From NCBI RefSeq assembly GCF_030490285.1, contig NZ_CP129884.1:4570081-4634080 (forward strand): a stretch of 64,000 bases of DNA, read 5' to 3'. Below the pieces are notes generated by a model that was given only the letters and a program-made list of their open reading frames with translations, made no database searches and was not told the origin of the DNA. The position numbers and the translations under genes are program-made. The DNA is from Methylomonas montana. Lineage in GTDB: Bacteria > Pseudomonadota > Gammaproteobacteria > Methylococcales > Methylomonadaceae. This document shows positions 12,914 to 22,165 of this stretch, piece by piece. Within the stretch, counting starts at the first letter, position 1. Each line of letters opens with the position of its first letter.

Positions 12914-13219
12914 TCAGATCAGGCCCTGTTCAATGGCCGGCACCAGCCAGTAATGTAGCCCTGCGCCGGCAAAATCCTCTTTTAGCTTAGTCAATAATGC
13001 AGAAATGTTTTGTTTTTCGACGTACATTTGAAAGCGGATTTTGCGTTGATGTCCGGCGACCTGTTCCGCCAGCGACAAGCCTTGGTGATCGTGATCGTGA
13101 ACATTGGCCGGAAAACTGGTGAAGCCTTGCCGCCACGCCAAGGACAACAGACAATCGACCATAGCCTCTTCCAGGCTGGGCGAGACGTTCAAGGTCAGTA
13201 AAAATGCCTCGTGACTCAT
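12914..13219 (-). CDS. DUF3240 family protein of the metal-efflux operon
   Basis: A 101-residue cytoplasmic protein with a ferredoxin-like or PII-like pattern (LLTLNVSPSLEEAMVDCLLS, RFQMYVEKQNISALLTKLKE, FAGAGLHYWLVP). A HDHDHQ cluster near residue 42 is a possible metal-binding loop. It overlaps the end of the RND permease gene by four bases (ATGA) and is the last gene of the efflux operon. DUF3240 proteins are known neighbours of CzcA/CusA-type pumps and are presumed regulatory. The same domain is repeated in the RRM fusion 100 bases further on. Confidence 0.85.
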   Translation of the reverse strand: MSHEAFLLTLNVSPSLEEAMVDCLLSLAWRQGFTSFPANVHDHDHQGLSLAEQVAGHQRKIRFQMYVEKQNISALLTKLKEDFAGAGLHYWLVPAIEQGLI

Positions 13220-16200
13220 TCGCAGTTCTCCGGGTTACGGCCGAATAATCGATAGAGTATCGGCAACAAGATTAGCGTTAACAAGGTCGAAGATAACAAA
13301 CCGCCGGTAACGACGATAGCCAGTGGCCGCTGGATTTCCGAACCGGGCCCGGAGGCGAACAGCAGCGGAACCAAGCCGAACGCCGCGATGCTGGCGGTCA
13401 TCAACACCGGCCGTAAACGCCGCCCGGAACCGATAATCACCACCCGTGACAACTCCATGCCCGTCGCACAGAGCTGATTGAAATAACTGACCATCACCAC
13501 ACCGTTCAATACCGCGATACCCAGCAGCGCGATGAAACCGACCGAGGCCGGCACCGACAGATATTCGCCGGATAGCCACAGCGCGAACACCCCGCCTATC
13601 ATCGCCAACGGAATATTGGATAGCACCAGCACCGCCTGCCGCACCGAACCAAAGGTAGAAAACAGCAGCAGGAATATCAATCCCAGCGACAGCGGAATCA
13701 CCAACGTCAGCCGCGCGGACGCGCGTTGCTGGTTTTCGAATTGGCCGCCGAACTCGACATGAAAACCGTTGGGCAGTTCGACTCTTTCCGCCACCGCCTT
13801 GCGCGCCTCATCGACAAAACCGACCAAATCTCGACCTTCCACATTGCTACGAATCACCACGAAACGTTGGCCTTTTTCACGACCTATCGAGACCACCCCT
13901 TCCACCGCTTGAATTTTGGCGACGGCGGTAATCGGCACATGGCCGCCATTGGGCAAACTGATTTGCAGATTATCGAAATTGGCGGTGTTACTATCTCCGC
14001 GCAGCAGCAAAGGTGTGCGCTTGACGCCCTCCTGCACAATACCTAGCTGTACACCTTCGATTTGGGCACGCAGCATATTTTCAATACTATTGCCGTCCAG
14101 CCCGAAACGGCCGGCGGCTTCGCGGTCAATACTGAGCTGCAAGAACTGCATGCCTTCGTTTTTACGGGTGAACACGTCGCTGGAGCCAGGGATGGTTTTC
14201 AGCACCGTTTCGATTTGTTCGGCTTTATGATTGAGCGTATCCAGATCGGTACCGAATAATTTGATCGCGACATCGCCGCGGGTACCGGTCAACATTTCCG
14301 AGACCCGCATTTCGATAGGCTGCGTAAAACCGAAGGCAATTCCCGGCGTGTGCGGCATGATTTTGCGAATTTCCTCGATCAACCCTTCCTTGCTGTCCAT
14401 CCGCCATTCCGATTTGGGCTTCAGGATCAAAAAAGTATCGGTATCGTTCAAGCTCATCGGGTCCAGGCCCAATTCGTCGGTGCCGACCCTGGAAACCACG
14501 GTCTGTACTTCCGGAATATGCTCGAGAATGTTTTTCTGTACTCGGCCGTCCAGCGCTACCGAATCCAGCAAGGTAATCGACGGCAATTTCTCCAGCTGGA
14601 TGATGATGTCGCCTTCGTCCATCGTCGGCATGAAAGTGCTGCCGATCTGGGTAAACACCAGCAGACTAGCCGCCAGCATCGCCCCGGCACCGATAAAGAC
14701 TTTTTTACTGTTCTCCAGACACCAGACCAGGATAGGCTGATACCACTGCAACAATTTGCGCGGTAGCCAGGGTTCTTCGTGAGACACCTGTTTCAGCAGC
14801 AACGAGGCCAGCACCGGGATCACGGTTAAAGACAGAATCAAGGAACCGCTCAAGGCAAATACGATAGTCATCGCCACCGGCCCGAACAATTTGCCTTCCA
14901 GTCCCTGCAAGGTCAACAGCGGCAAAAACACGATGATGATGATCAAGATCCCCGAGGTAACCGGCACCGCCACTTCGCGGGTAGCCCGGTAAATCAGATG
15001 CAAGCGCGGCAAACGCTCGGCCTTGTGATGATCGGCCAGTTGGGTAATGACGTTTTCCACGACCACCACCGCGCCGTCCACCAGCATGCCGATCGCGATC
15101 GCCAGACCACCCAGACTCATCAGATTGGCCGACATACCGAACGCATGCATCAGGATGAAGGTCACCAGCGCCGCCATCGGCAAGGCCAATGCTACGGTTA
15201 GCGCCGCCCGCAAATCGCCCAGAAACAGGATCAGCAATACCACCACCAGCACAATGGCTTCCATCAAGGCCTTGGATACGGTGTCTACCGCCTTGCCAAC
15301 CAACACGCCGCGGTTATAAAACACATTGAGGCGCACACCTTCCGGCAAACCGGGTTGCAATTCCGCCAACTTGCTTTCCAGTTGCTCGATGGTCTGCCGG
15401 GCATTGGCGCCGCGCAGGCTCAACACAACAGCGGTAACTGCCTCGCCGTTGCCATCCTTACTGACCGCGCCATAGCGGGTCAGCGCGCCGATGCGGACAT
15501 CGGCAATATCCTCCACCCTGATTGGCATCCCTTGATGCTGTGCCACCACAATGGCTTTCACATCCTGTTCGTTTTTGATGCGGCCCTCGGCACGCACGAT
15601 CAAGGCTTCCTCACCCTCGGTCAGCCGGCCGGCACCGTCGTTGCGGTTATTGTTTTGCAAGGCGGCCATCAGTTGCTGAGTATCGATATTGCGAGCCGCC
15701 ATCCGGATATTGTCGGGCACCACCTCAAAACTGCGAACTAAACCACCCAACGCATTGACATCCGCCACACCGCTTACGGTACGCAAAGCAGGGCGTATGG
15801 TCCAGTCCAGCAACTCTCGGCGCTGCATCAGACTCAGATCGCCTCCCTCGATCGCAAACATGAACATTTCCCCCAACGGGGTAGTCATCGGCGCGATGCC
15901 GCCTTGCACGCCTTCCGGCAGATTGCCCCAAAGCGTATTCAGACGTTCGGCGACCTGTTGCCGAGCCCAGTAAATATCGGTACCTTCTTCAAAATCCAAG
16001 GTGATGTCGGTAATCGCGTATTTGGCCAGCGAACGCAGCATGGTTTGATGCGGAATGCCCAGCAGTTCCACCTCGATCGGCGCGGTAATCCGCGCTTCCA
16101 CCTCTTCCGGCGTCATGCCGTTGGCTTTGACGATAATCTTGACCTGGGTCGGCGACACCTCCGGAAATGCGTCGATAGGGATATGCTTAACGGCATAATA

Positions 16201-16278
16201 ACCGCCACCCGCCAGCAGCAATACGCCGAGCAGAATCAATAAGCGTTGGGTTAATGCAAAGCGAATCAACCCGGCCAT
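13216..16278 (-). CDS. Heavy-metal efflux RND permease, CzcA/CusA family
   Basis: A 1020-residue inner-membrane proton/metal antiporter. Twelve membrane segments in the usual 1+5 and 1+5 layout flank two large periplasmic loops. Family landmarks are IPIDAFPEVSPTQVKI at the first loop, the TM4 motif IAIGMLVDGAVVVVENV with the proton-relay Asp and Glu, and the STFMPTMDEGDI block of HME-type pumps before the second loop. It forms the trimeric pump of a tripartite system with the adaptor and TolC-type protein encoded just upstream. Its start overlaps the adaptor stop in a TAATG. The exact metal cannot be fixed from the sequence; both divalent and monovalent cation pumps share these motifs. Confidence 0.94.
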   Translation of the reverse strand: MAGLIRFALTQRLLILLGVLLLAGGGYYAVKHIPIDAFPEVSPTQVKIIVKANGMTPEEVEARITAPIEVELLGIPHQTMLRSLAKYAITDITLDFEEGTDIYWARQQVAERLNTLWGNLPEGVQGGIAPMTTPLGEMFMFAIEGGDLSLMQRRELLDWTIRPALRTVSGVADVNALGGLVRSFEVVPDNIRMAARNIDTQQLMAALQNNNRNDGAGRLTEGEEALIVRAEGRIKNEQDVKAIVVAQHQGMPIRVEDIADVRIGALTRYGAVSKDGNGEAVTAVVLSLRGANARQTIEQLESKLAELQPGLPEGVRLNVFYNRGVLVGKAVDTVSKALMEAIVLVVVLLILFLGDLRAALTVALALPMAALVTFILMHAFGMSANLMSLGGLAIAIGMLVDGAVVVVENVITQLADHHKAERLPRLHLIYRATREVAVPVTSGILIIIIVFLPLLTLQGLEGKLFGPVAMTIVFALSGSLILSLTVIPVLASLLLKQVSHEEPWLPRKLLQWYQPILVWCLENSKKVFIGAGAMLAASLLVFTQIGSTFMPTMDEGDIIIQLEKLPSITLLDSVALDGRVQKNILEHIPEVQTVVSRVGTDELGLDPMSLNDTDTFLILKPKSEWRMDSKEGLIEEIRKIMPHTPGIAFGFTQPIEMRVSEMLTGTRGDVAIKLFGTDLDTLNHKAEQIETVLKTIPGSSDVFTRKNEGMQFLQLSIDREAAGRFGLDGNSIENMLRAQIEGVQLGIVQEGVKRTPLLLRGDSNTANFDNLQISLPNGGHVPITAVAKIQAVEGVVSIGREKGQRFVVIRSNVEGRDLVGFVDEARKAVAERVELPNGFHVEFGGQFENQQRASARLTLVIPLSLGLIFLLLFSTFGSVRQAVLVLSNIPLAMIGGVFALWLSGEYLSVPASVGFIALLGIAVLNGVVMVSYFNQLCATGMELSRVVIIGSGRRLRPVLMTASIAAFGLVPLLFASGPGSEIQRPLAIVVTGGLLSSTLLTLILLPILYRLFGRNPENCE

Positions 16279-17369
16279 TACTCGTCACCGCCAAGACCCA
16301 GCCAAGTAGCTTTTAAGGCCACCGCGCCTTTTATGGCGATTTGCTCGCTAGCGGATAAGGGGCCGCTAATCAGCGAATCGGCTTCCTGTTTGCCGGTGAC
16401 CGTGACTTCGGTCACCGCGAAACCGTCCGGGTTACGCACAAAAACATAGGCATGGCCTTCGTTCTGGGCAATCGCGGTATTAGGGACGATAAAGCCGGTC
16501 TGTGCGCTGTTTTGCATGATCTGCACGTTGACGTTCTGCCCAACCCGCAGGTCTTCGGCGCTACCGTCGATCACGGCTCTAGCCAATACCGTCTGGTTCT
16601 CGCGGTTGACGCTTTGCCCCAACAGGCTGATCCGCGCGCTGATTTCGCTGTCTTCCAGCCGCACCGAATCGCCGACATGAATATTGCTCAAGCGTTCCTG
16701 AGGAATGTTGATTTCCAGCCAAAGTTCGGACAAATCGGCAACCCGGTACAGTGGCGCCTGCACATCCAGGCGCGCGCCCAGACTGGTCAGACGTTCCAGT
16801 ACCACGCCGTCGATAGACGCGCGGATATTCAAGCGGTTGTCGAGTTTGCGGGTTTGCCCCAAGTTTTTAATCTCGGCGGCCGACATGCCGGCCAACAGCA
16901 GCAATTGCCGGGCTTCATCAGCCTTGGCCGATTTGCTGCCGTGCAGCATCTGGGTTTCCTGCCAGCGCCGCTCGGCGATCACGCCTTCCTGCAATAGTTT
17001 TTGATCGCGGCGCCGTTCCAATCCGGATAAATTCAGTTCGCTATTGGCTATTAAAAAGGCTTGTTGTAAGCCAACCAGTTCCGGGCTATTCAACTGTGCC
17101 AATAGCTGACCCTTGCGTATTTTGTCACCAATATTGGCCGGCAACTGGGTGACCAAACCCGGTTGGCTACTGCTGATCAACACTTCGTGATCGGCGGGTA
17201 CCACCACTTTTCCCGGCGCGTAAAACAACGGAATTTGCCGACTGGCACTGAGCGCGGCAACCTTGATGTCCAGATTGTCGATTTGCTCTTGGGAAATATG
17301 GATCTGCTTATCCTGGGCAAATGCGGTTAGCGTCTGCATCAACAACAAACCAAACCAGCACTTTTTCAT
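16278..17369 (-). CDS. RND periplasmic adaptor (CzcB/CusB type)
   Basis: A 363-residue membrane-fusion protein with an N-terminal signal peptide (MKKCWFGLLLMQTLTAFAQ). It has the lipoyl/barrel-sandwich parts (VVVPADHEVLISSSQPGLV and LGARLDVQAPLYRVADLSELW), a helical hairpin around residues 95-160, and a C-terminal beta-barrel (IALKGAVALKATWLGLG-like end). It bridges the RND trimer and the outer-membrane channel in the periplasm. It overlaps the TolC-type gene upstream by four bases and the permease by one, so the three are translationally coupled. No long His-rich N-terminal metal-binding stretch is present. Confidence 0.92.
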   Translation of the reverse strand: MKKCWFGLLLMQTLTAFAQDKQIHISQEQIDNLDIKVAALSASRQIPLFYAPGKVVVPADHEVLISSSQPGLVTQLPANIGDKIRKGQLLAQLNSPELVGLQQAFLIANSELNLSGLERRRDQKLLQEGVIAERRWQETQMLHGSKSAKADEARQLLLLAGMSAAEIKNLGQTRKLDNRLNIRASIDGVVLERLTSLGARLDVQAPLYRVADLSELWLEINIPQERLSNIHVGDSVRLEDSEISARISLLGQSVNRENQTVLARAVIDGSAEDLRVGQNVNVQIMQNSAQTGFIVPNTAIAQNEGHAYVFVRNPDGFAVTEVTVTGKQEADSLISGPLSASEQIAIKGAVALKATWLGLGGDE

Positions 17370-18673
17370 GGCTGCACTCCCACCGCCTGATTGTAAAAGG
17401 CGATATTGCGCTGCAATTTCGCTTCCTGCAGTTTGGCGTTACGGATCGCTTCCAGGCTGCGGGCCTGAATTTTCAATAAGTCCAATAGATTGATTTCGCC
17501 TGCCGAAAAGCTGATTTCAGTCATTTTCAGATGGGTTTCGGCGATTTGTTTCAATTCGTTGGCAATCGCCAGCTCCGCCTTCGTCACTTCCAGCGCATGC
17601 TCGGCCTCGTGCAGGTTTTTCTCCAATTGCCGATACAGATGTTCGCGCGTGGCCTTGGCGTTGTTCAGCTCCAGGTTGACCTTGGCGATTTCCGGGGCAT
17701 TGTAGGCTTCGCCACCAAACAGCATCACCACGCCGACACCGACACTCTCGATATCCTGTCCGCTACGGCCATCGCGCTGGCTTTTCGCGCCCAGACTCAA
17801 TTTGGGTTGATTGACCGGATCGGTGGTTTTGGTCCATTGCACTTCTGCCTGTTTGCGCTCGATGACGGCATTAATTGCTTCCAGCATCGGGTGATTAGTG
17901 GTCACTTCGGTAAGGCCGCTTTGTTTTTCCTGATAATTGCCTGGCACGCGCGATAAGGTGGTCAGACTGGCATAGGCTTTTCGGCTATGCATTACTTCCG
18001 CTTCGGCCTGAGTCACCAGCGCCCGGTTTTGCAGATATTCGCCCTTGGCCAACAATAAATCGGCACGCGGCAAGTCGCCCAACTCGACGCGGCGTTCGAC
18101 TTTTTTCATCAGCTGTTCGGAAATGGATAGGGCGTTTTGCGCCTGCTGCAAGCCAATGTTGGCGATTTCCATATTCCATAACGCTTCTCTAACCAAGCGC
18201 GTCACCTCCAACTTGACCGCCGCCGATTGTTTCTGCGCGGATAGACTGGCGCGCTCGGCTACCGCCTGTCCGGCCTCGCGCTGGCCCCATTTCCAAGTGG
18301 TAATCTCGACTTGGGCCGAGGCTTCGCGGGAACCGAGGTCGTCGGCAATCCGGTCGTCCATATACCCCAGTTGCAATGCGGTCGAACCCGCCACCCAGGC
18401 GTCGCTACGCTCGGCCAAGGCATCGGCTTCTTGAGTCAACGCTTCGTTGATCAAACGATCCGGGTATTTTTCCAAGGTCAAATCGACTAACTGCGGCAAA
18501 CTCAACGAGGGATCGGTTTCGATCGGATCCAGATGTTCGACCATCAGCTTTTCCGTACCCTGATTTGCGTTAATCGCGGGTAAGCGCCCGCCGTCGTTCG
18601 GTTCGGCAAGGCAGGGCGCCGTTGCCAACAATAAAACAGGTAAACCGTATTTAATATGACGGTATCCGTTCAT
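17366..18673 (-). CDS. TolC-family outer-membrane efflux protein (CzcC type)
   Basis: A 435-residue outer-membrane channel. The ATG at 18673 (MNGYRHIKYGLPVLL) is chosen because GGAG lies six bases upstream; an in-frame TTG further up is unlikely. A signal peptide ends at CLAEP. Two repeated OEP domains rich in long coiled helices follow (SLPQLVDLTLEKYPDRLINEA; LEKNLHEAEHALEVTKAELA). It is the first structural gene of the RND metal-export operon and overlaps the adaptor start by four bases. No cysteine lipobox is convincing at the signal-peptide end. Confidence 0.9.
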   Translation of the reverse strand: MNGYRHIKYGLPVLLLATAPCLAEPNDGGRLPAINANQGTEKLMVEHLDPIETDPSLSLPQLVDLTLEKYPDRLINEALTQEADALAERSDAWVAGSTALQLGYMDDRIADDLGSREASAQVEITTWKWGQREAGQAVAERASLSAQKQSAAVKLEVTRLVREALWNMEIANIGLQQAQNALSISEQLMKKVERRVELGDLPRADLLLAKGEYLQNRALVTQAEAEVMHSRKAYASLTTLSRVPGNYQEKQSGLTEVTTNHPMLEAINAVIERKQAEVQWTKTTDPVNQPKLSLGAKSQRDGRSGQDIESVGVGVVMLFGGEAYNAPEIAKVNLELNNAKATREHLYRQLEKNLHEAEHALEVTKAELAIANELKQIAETHLKMTEISFSAGEINLLDLLKIQARSLEAIRNAKLQEAKLQRNIAFYNQAVGVQP

Positions 18674-18802
18674 ATAGCACTCCAAAACAATAATTAAACA
18701 AGACTGCTGCTAATGGCCGGTAGCCTTTAACAGTTTTGTACGGAATGTGGGGCAGACTTAGCGTGATAACAAATCATCTCGTAAGCAGCATTAATACCCC
18801 TT

Positions 18803-19192
18803 TCAGAACGGTGGCGCGCGGGAGCTGTTGTGACTAAGTAAAGGTTCCGGCGCAAATCGGGAAATAGGCGGAGGGAAGTTAACGATGCTGACTTGGCGCT
18901 CAACGGCAAAACTGGGAAAAGCGGCCGGTAAAAATAAAGCCGGCGCCAACTTATCCAGTAGCTGCTGTTGTTTAATCGCCGAACCAAGGTCGACGATGCC
19001 GTGTTGGATTTGCAGATCGTGATTGATCGCCATCAATCCGGCGCCTTCTTGCCCGATATGTAAGACTTCAAATTCATGCAAATGCAATCCGGGCATGCTA
19101 GCATCTTTGCCAACATGAGCATGCACTAGTGGCGCCGCCACTTGCAGCAGCAGCAGCAGCATGACCAGAAATTGACGCAAATATGCAACCAT
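18803..19192 (-). CDS. Small exported His-containing protein leading the metal-efflux operon
   Basis: A 129-residue protein with a leucine-rich signal peptide (FLVMLLLLLQVAAPLVHA) partly encoded by a CAG/CTG repeat at about 19143-19161. The mature N-terminus is histidine-rich (HAHVGKD, GLHLHEFEVLHIG), suggesting metal binding in the periplasm. It lies 130 bases upstream of the TolC-type gene on the same strand and is probably the operon leader, comparable in position to CzcI-type proteins of czc loci. No recognised domain is present, so the role in metal sensing or buffering is inference from context. Confidence 0.65.
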   Translation of the reverse strand: MVAYLRQFLVMLLLLLQVAAPLVHAHVGKDASMPGLHLHEFEVLHIGQEGAGLMAINHDLQIQHGIVDLGSAIKQQQLLDKLAPALFLPAAFPSFAVERQVSIVNFPPPISRFAPEPLLSHNSSRAPPF

Positions 19193-19334
19193 TTATGTTT
19201 TCGGATTGTCTGTGAAGTCTCGTTAATCGGTAGACTGCGGTTGTACCGGGCGGTACGAAAGGCTATTCTACTTGAAATTAGCGATTTTACCCTGAATATC
19301 AGCAAACCCTTACTCACTTTGGTCAACAAACCCT

Positions 19335-20303
19335 ATGAACAGAAAAATCGGTACTCTGGCAACCTTATTCATGGCCCTGGCCTTGCTGCTGGGCAGTGTT
19401 CACGAAGTACAAGCCAAACGTATGGGTGGCGGTAAATCGTTCGGCAGCAAGCCCAGTTACAGCGCACCCTATCAGCGTTCGACCACACCAGGCGGCGCTA
19501 CTAGCCAACCCACCCGCTCGGCCAGCCAACAACAAGCGGCCGCTCAAAATCAAGCGGCACGGCAAAGCTGGGCCGGCCGTGGCGGCCTGATGGGCTTACT
19601 GGGCGGTCTGGCCTTGGGCGGATTATTAGGTTCGCGGTTCTTCGGCGGCGCTTTCGAAAATTTGAATCTGATGGACATCCTGGTGTTTGCCGGCATCGCC
19701 TATCTGCTGTACCGGCTGTTTGCCGCCAAGGCTCGCCAACAACCCGCCGCCAGCGGCGCGTTCGGCCAAGGTCCCCAACAACCGGAGCCGCAAAATTATT
19801 ACCGGGAAAATCAGCAACAAACCACCGGTCCCGCCGGTTTCGATACCGATGTTCTGTTCAAAAAAGGCAGAACGGCCGGTGCGAGCAACCACGATTATCA
19901 ACAGCCGGCTAGTTTCGACGCGAGCAATCTGCCGGCGGGTTTCGATCAACGCGCCTTTTTAAGCGGCGCCGAAAGTGCTTACCGCCACCTGCAAGCCGCC
20001 TGGGACAACCGCGACTTAGCCGAGATTCGCGGCTTGACCACCGACAAAGTATTCGTGGAAATTCAAGAACAATTGCGCGCGTCGACCGCCGCTAACAAAA
20101 CCGAAGTGTTGAAACTGTCCTCCGAATTATTGGACGTGCGCGAAGTCGGCGCCGAACTGGAAGCCGTGGTGCTGTTCGATAGCGTCATGCGCGAAGACGA
20201 CGCTCAAGCCGAACAAGTGCGGGAAGTCTGGCATTTCATCAAACCGAAAAACAGCGCGCAAACCCGCTGGTATCTGGACGGCATTCAACAACTGGAAGAT
20301 TAA
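19335..20303 (+). CDS. Tim44-like domain membrane protein
   Basis: A 322-residue protein. A signal peptide (ATLFMALALLLGSVHEVQA) is followed by a low-complexity Gln/Ser/Pro region, a glycine-rich hydrophobic segment (GLMGLLGGLALGGLLGSRFFGG) and a second membrane helix (LMDILVFAGIAYLLYRLFA). Residues 210-320 form a Tim44-like domain (FLSGAESAYRHLQAAWDNRDLAEIRGLTTD), an NTF2-like fold that in mitochondria binds membranes. Bacterial versions of this architecture are common near envelope genes, but their role is unsettled. The methyltransferase gene follows after two bases, so the two form an operon. Confidence 0.88.
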   Translation: MNRKIGTLATLFMALALLLGSVHEVQAKRMGGGKSFGSKPSYSAPYQRSTTPGGATSQPTRSASQQQAAAQNQAARQSWAGRGGLMGLLGGLALGGLLGSRFFGGAFENLNLMDILVFAGIAYLLYRLFAAKARQQPAASGAFGQGPQQPEPQNYYRENQQQTTGPAGFDTDVLFKKGRTAGASNHDYQQPASFDASNLPAGFDQRAFLSGAESAYRHLQAAWDNRDLAEIRGLTTDKVFVEIQEQLRASTAANKTEVLKLSSELLDVREVGAELEAVVLFDSVMREDDAQAEQVREVWHFIKPKNSAQTRWYLDGIQQLED

Positions 20304-20305
20304 GC

Positions 20306-20923
20306 GTGTCGGCGGACAGCAATACCATCAGGCAGCGCTACGACCGTCTGGCCCCGTGGTTCGACGGCCTGGAGGGCTTTCTGGAGGGCTTGCTGTTCCG
20401 CAGTTTGCGCAAAAAACTCTGGGCTCAGGCTGCCGGCCCCCATATTCTGGAAGTCGGGGTGGGAACCGGGAAAAACTTCCCGTTCTACCCGGACGACGCT
20501 CGCATTACCGCGATCGATTTCAGCCCGAAAATGCTGGCAATGGCGCAACGTAAACAACAGCGCAAACAGATCGCCGTCGATCTGGCGCTGATGGATGTGC
20601 AGTCCTTGGATTACGCCGACAACAGTTTCGATACCGTGATCGGTAGTTTCTTATTCTGCTCGGTACCGAAACCGAGAAAAGGCCTGAAGGAACTATATCG
20701 GGTCTGCAAACCCGGCGGACAAGTCCTGTTGCTGGAACATGTATTAAGTTCAAACAAAGCCGTCGCGGCATTGATGAATTTGCTGAATCCGCTGGTCGTC
20801 AATACCTTGGGCGCCAACATCAATCGGCAAACCTTGAAAAGCGTACAAGCCTGTCCGTTTCAAAAAATATTCGTGGATCCGGCCAGCAGCGACATGATCA
20901 AGTTGATTCGGGCCATCAAGTAA
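20306..20923 (+). CDS. Class I SAM-dependent methyltransferase
   Basis: A 205-residue methyltransferase starting with GTG two bases after the Tim44-like stop. Motif I is HILEVGVGTGKNFPFY (about residues 45-60), the acidic ribose-binding residue is in ITAIDFSPKML, and motif II/III are LDYADNSFDTVIGSFLFC and LKELYRVCKPGGQVLLLEH. This is the UbiE/COQ5-like class that often acts on phospholipids or quinones, as in PmtA-type enzymes. The N-terminal RQRYDRLAPWFDGLEGFLEG fits the phospholipid-methylating subgroup. The substrate is not proven by sequence. Confidence 0.85.
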   Translation: MSADSNTIRQRYDRLAPWFDGLEGFLEGLLFRSLRKKLWAQAAGPHILEVGVGTGKNFPFYPDDARITAIDFSPKMLAMAQRKQQRKQIAVDLALMDVQSLDYADNSFDTVIGSFLFCSVPKPRKGLKELYRVCKPGGQVLLLEHVLSSNKAVAALMNLLNPLVVNTLGANINRQTLKSVQACPFQKIFVDPASSDMIKLIRAIK

Positions 20924-20955
20924 GCCAGCACCGATAACTCTCTGTTTAAAAAGCC

Positions 20956-20985
20956 TTTCGCTATTTAACAGCCGCCGTCTACAAT
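20956..20985 (+). promoter_or_regulatory. Candidate sigma-70 promoter of the disrupted TonB receptor
   Basis: TTTCGC at 20956-20961 and TACAAT at 20980-20985 are separated by 18 bases. It lies about 25 bases before the ancestral receptor start at 21011/21023 and is now 1.1 kb from the rest of the receptor because of the IS630 insertion. The -10 is good and the -35 weak. Confidence 0.35.
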
Positions 20986-21010
20986 GCATCCATGCTTAAT
21001 TGCGCGGTAG

Positions 21011-21064
21011 ATGACTGAGTTTATGGCAAATCTTTTTAATTCGACGGGCAAGAGTCTACAGATA
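21011..21064 (+). pseudogene. Severed 5' end of the TonB-receptor gene (ancestral signal-peptide codons)
   Basis: ATG at 21011 (or in-frame ATG 21023) opens MTEFMANLFNSTGKSLQ and runs straight to the IS630 boundary at 21064. If the element and one TA copy are removed, this frame continues without a break into ITLCCAAFLAGSRAVADD of the receptor after 22167, making a normal signal peptide. The fragment itself no longer encodes a separate protein. Details are in the findings. Confidence 0.75.
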
Positions 21065-22165
21065 CTGCTCTTAAAATAAGTTAAGCCATATTCATGAGAT
21101 AATATTTCCATGAAATGTAAACGAGATTCAGACGGCCGGGAAATTGATCACCATACTCTGCAAGTGATGCGACAGCAGGCGGTCAAAGCGGTGAAAAATG
21201 GGCAGACGGCGGCCAGTGTGGCGGCAGCGATGGGCGTCAACATTCGCACGGTGTTTCGGTGGTTGTCCGACTTTGCAACCGGCGGTCAAAATGCCCTGCT
21301 GGCCAAGAAGATTACGGGCCGCCCACCGCTGGTGACGCCCGACGAAATGCGCTGGATCGCCGAGACCGTGCGGGACAAAACACCCTGGCAAATGAAATTG
21401 GAGTTTGGCTTGTGGACCTTGTCGCTCATCGGGGAAGTCATCTATCGCCAGTTTGGCAAACGCCTGACCGCGCCGAGTGTGGGACGGATCATGCGGTTGC
21501 TGGGTTTTACGCCGCAAAAGCCCTTGTATCGGGCTTGGCAGCAGGACCCGGTCTTGGTGGAAAAATGGCAGTCGGAGGAGTTTCCTGCCTTGAAAGCCGA
21601 AGCCAAACGCACGGGTGCAGTGATTTATTTTGCCGACGAAGCCGGCGTGCGCTCCGACTTTCATGCTGGCACCACCTGGGCGCCAGTCGGTCGGACGCCG
21701 ACCGTGAAGACAACCGGGCGACGATATGGTTTGAATCTGATCTCTGCGGTCAGTGCGCGGGGCGATTTTCGCTTCATGGTCCAGGAAGGCAACGTCACCG
21801 CCGACGTGTTTGTCGAATTCTTGAAACGCCTGCTGCGTGGCGCTGAACAGCCGATCATACTGGTCGTCGATGGCCATCCGATTCACAAGGCTAAGATCGT
21901 TAAAACGTTTGTGGAGCAACAGCAAGGCCGGTTGCAGTTGGCCTTTCTGCCGCCATATGCGCCACAACTGAATCCGGACGAACAAGTGTGGGGTTATATC
22001 AAACCACGCGTGGCCAAGCAGATGCCGGAAAATAAAATCGAATTAAAGAAACTCGTTCAATCTGCCATGCATCACTTACAGAAACTCCCACATGTCGTGA
22101 AATCTTTTTTCAGACACCCAGAATGTCAATATGCAGGTTAGTGACAATACTTTCTTTAAGAGCAG
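21065..22165 (+). mobile_element. IS630-family insertion sequence, complete
   Basis: A 1.1-kb element bounded by terminal inverted repeats that begin CTGCTCTTAAA (left, 21065-21075) and end TTTAAGAGCAG (right, 22155-22165), both flanked by TA (21063-21064 and 22166-22167). A TA target duplication is the hallmark of IS630/Tc1-mariner elements. One transposase gene fills it. The perfect ends and intact DDE gene suggest recent insertion. It is oriented with the interrupted receptor gene. Confidence 0.92.
21110..22141 (+). CDS. IS630-family DDE transposase
   Basis: A 343-residue transposase. Residues 15-75 form a helix-turn-helix (AASVAAAMGVNIRTVFRWL) and a GRPP hinge, followed by a winged-helix segment. 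The catalytic triad is visible as YFADEAGV (Asp about 176), LVVDGHPIH (Asp about 254) and PQLNPDEQVW (Glu about 291), in a single reading frame. It cuts and pastes the element at TA sites. Its last codons lie 24 bases from the right end, and in another frame this stretch supplies a new start for the downstream receptor. Confidence 0.95.
   Translation: MKCKRDSDGREIDHHTLQVMRQQAVKAVKNGQTAASVAAAMGVNIRTVFRWLSDFATGGQNALLAKKITGRPPLVTPDEMRWIAETVRDKTPWQMKLEFGLWTLSLIGEVIYRQFGKRLTAPSVGRIMRLLGFTPQKPLYRAWQQDPVLVEKWQSEEFPALKAEAKRTGAVIYFADEAGVRSDFHAGTTWAPVGRTPTVKTTGRRYGLNLISAVSARGDFRFMVQEGNVTADVFVEFLKRLLRGAEQPIILVVDGHPIHKAKIVKTFVEQQQGRLQLAFLPPYAPQLNPDEQVWGYIKPRVAKQMPENKIELKKLVQSAMHHLQKLPHVVKSFFRHPECQYAG

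Noticed and set aside
19140..19165. CAG/CTG trinucleotide run
   Set aside because: It is a coding repeat giving the leucine-rich signal peptide of the His-rich protein, so no separate repeat feature is needed.
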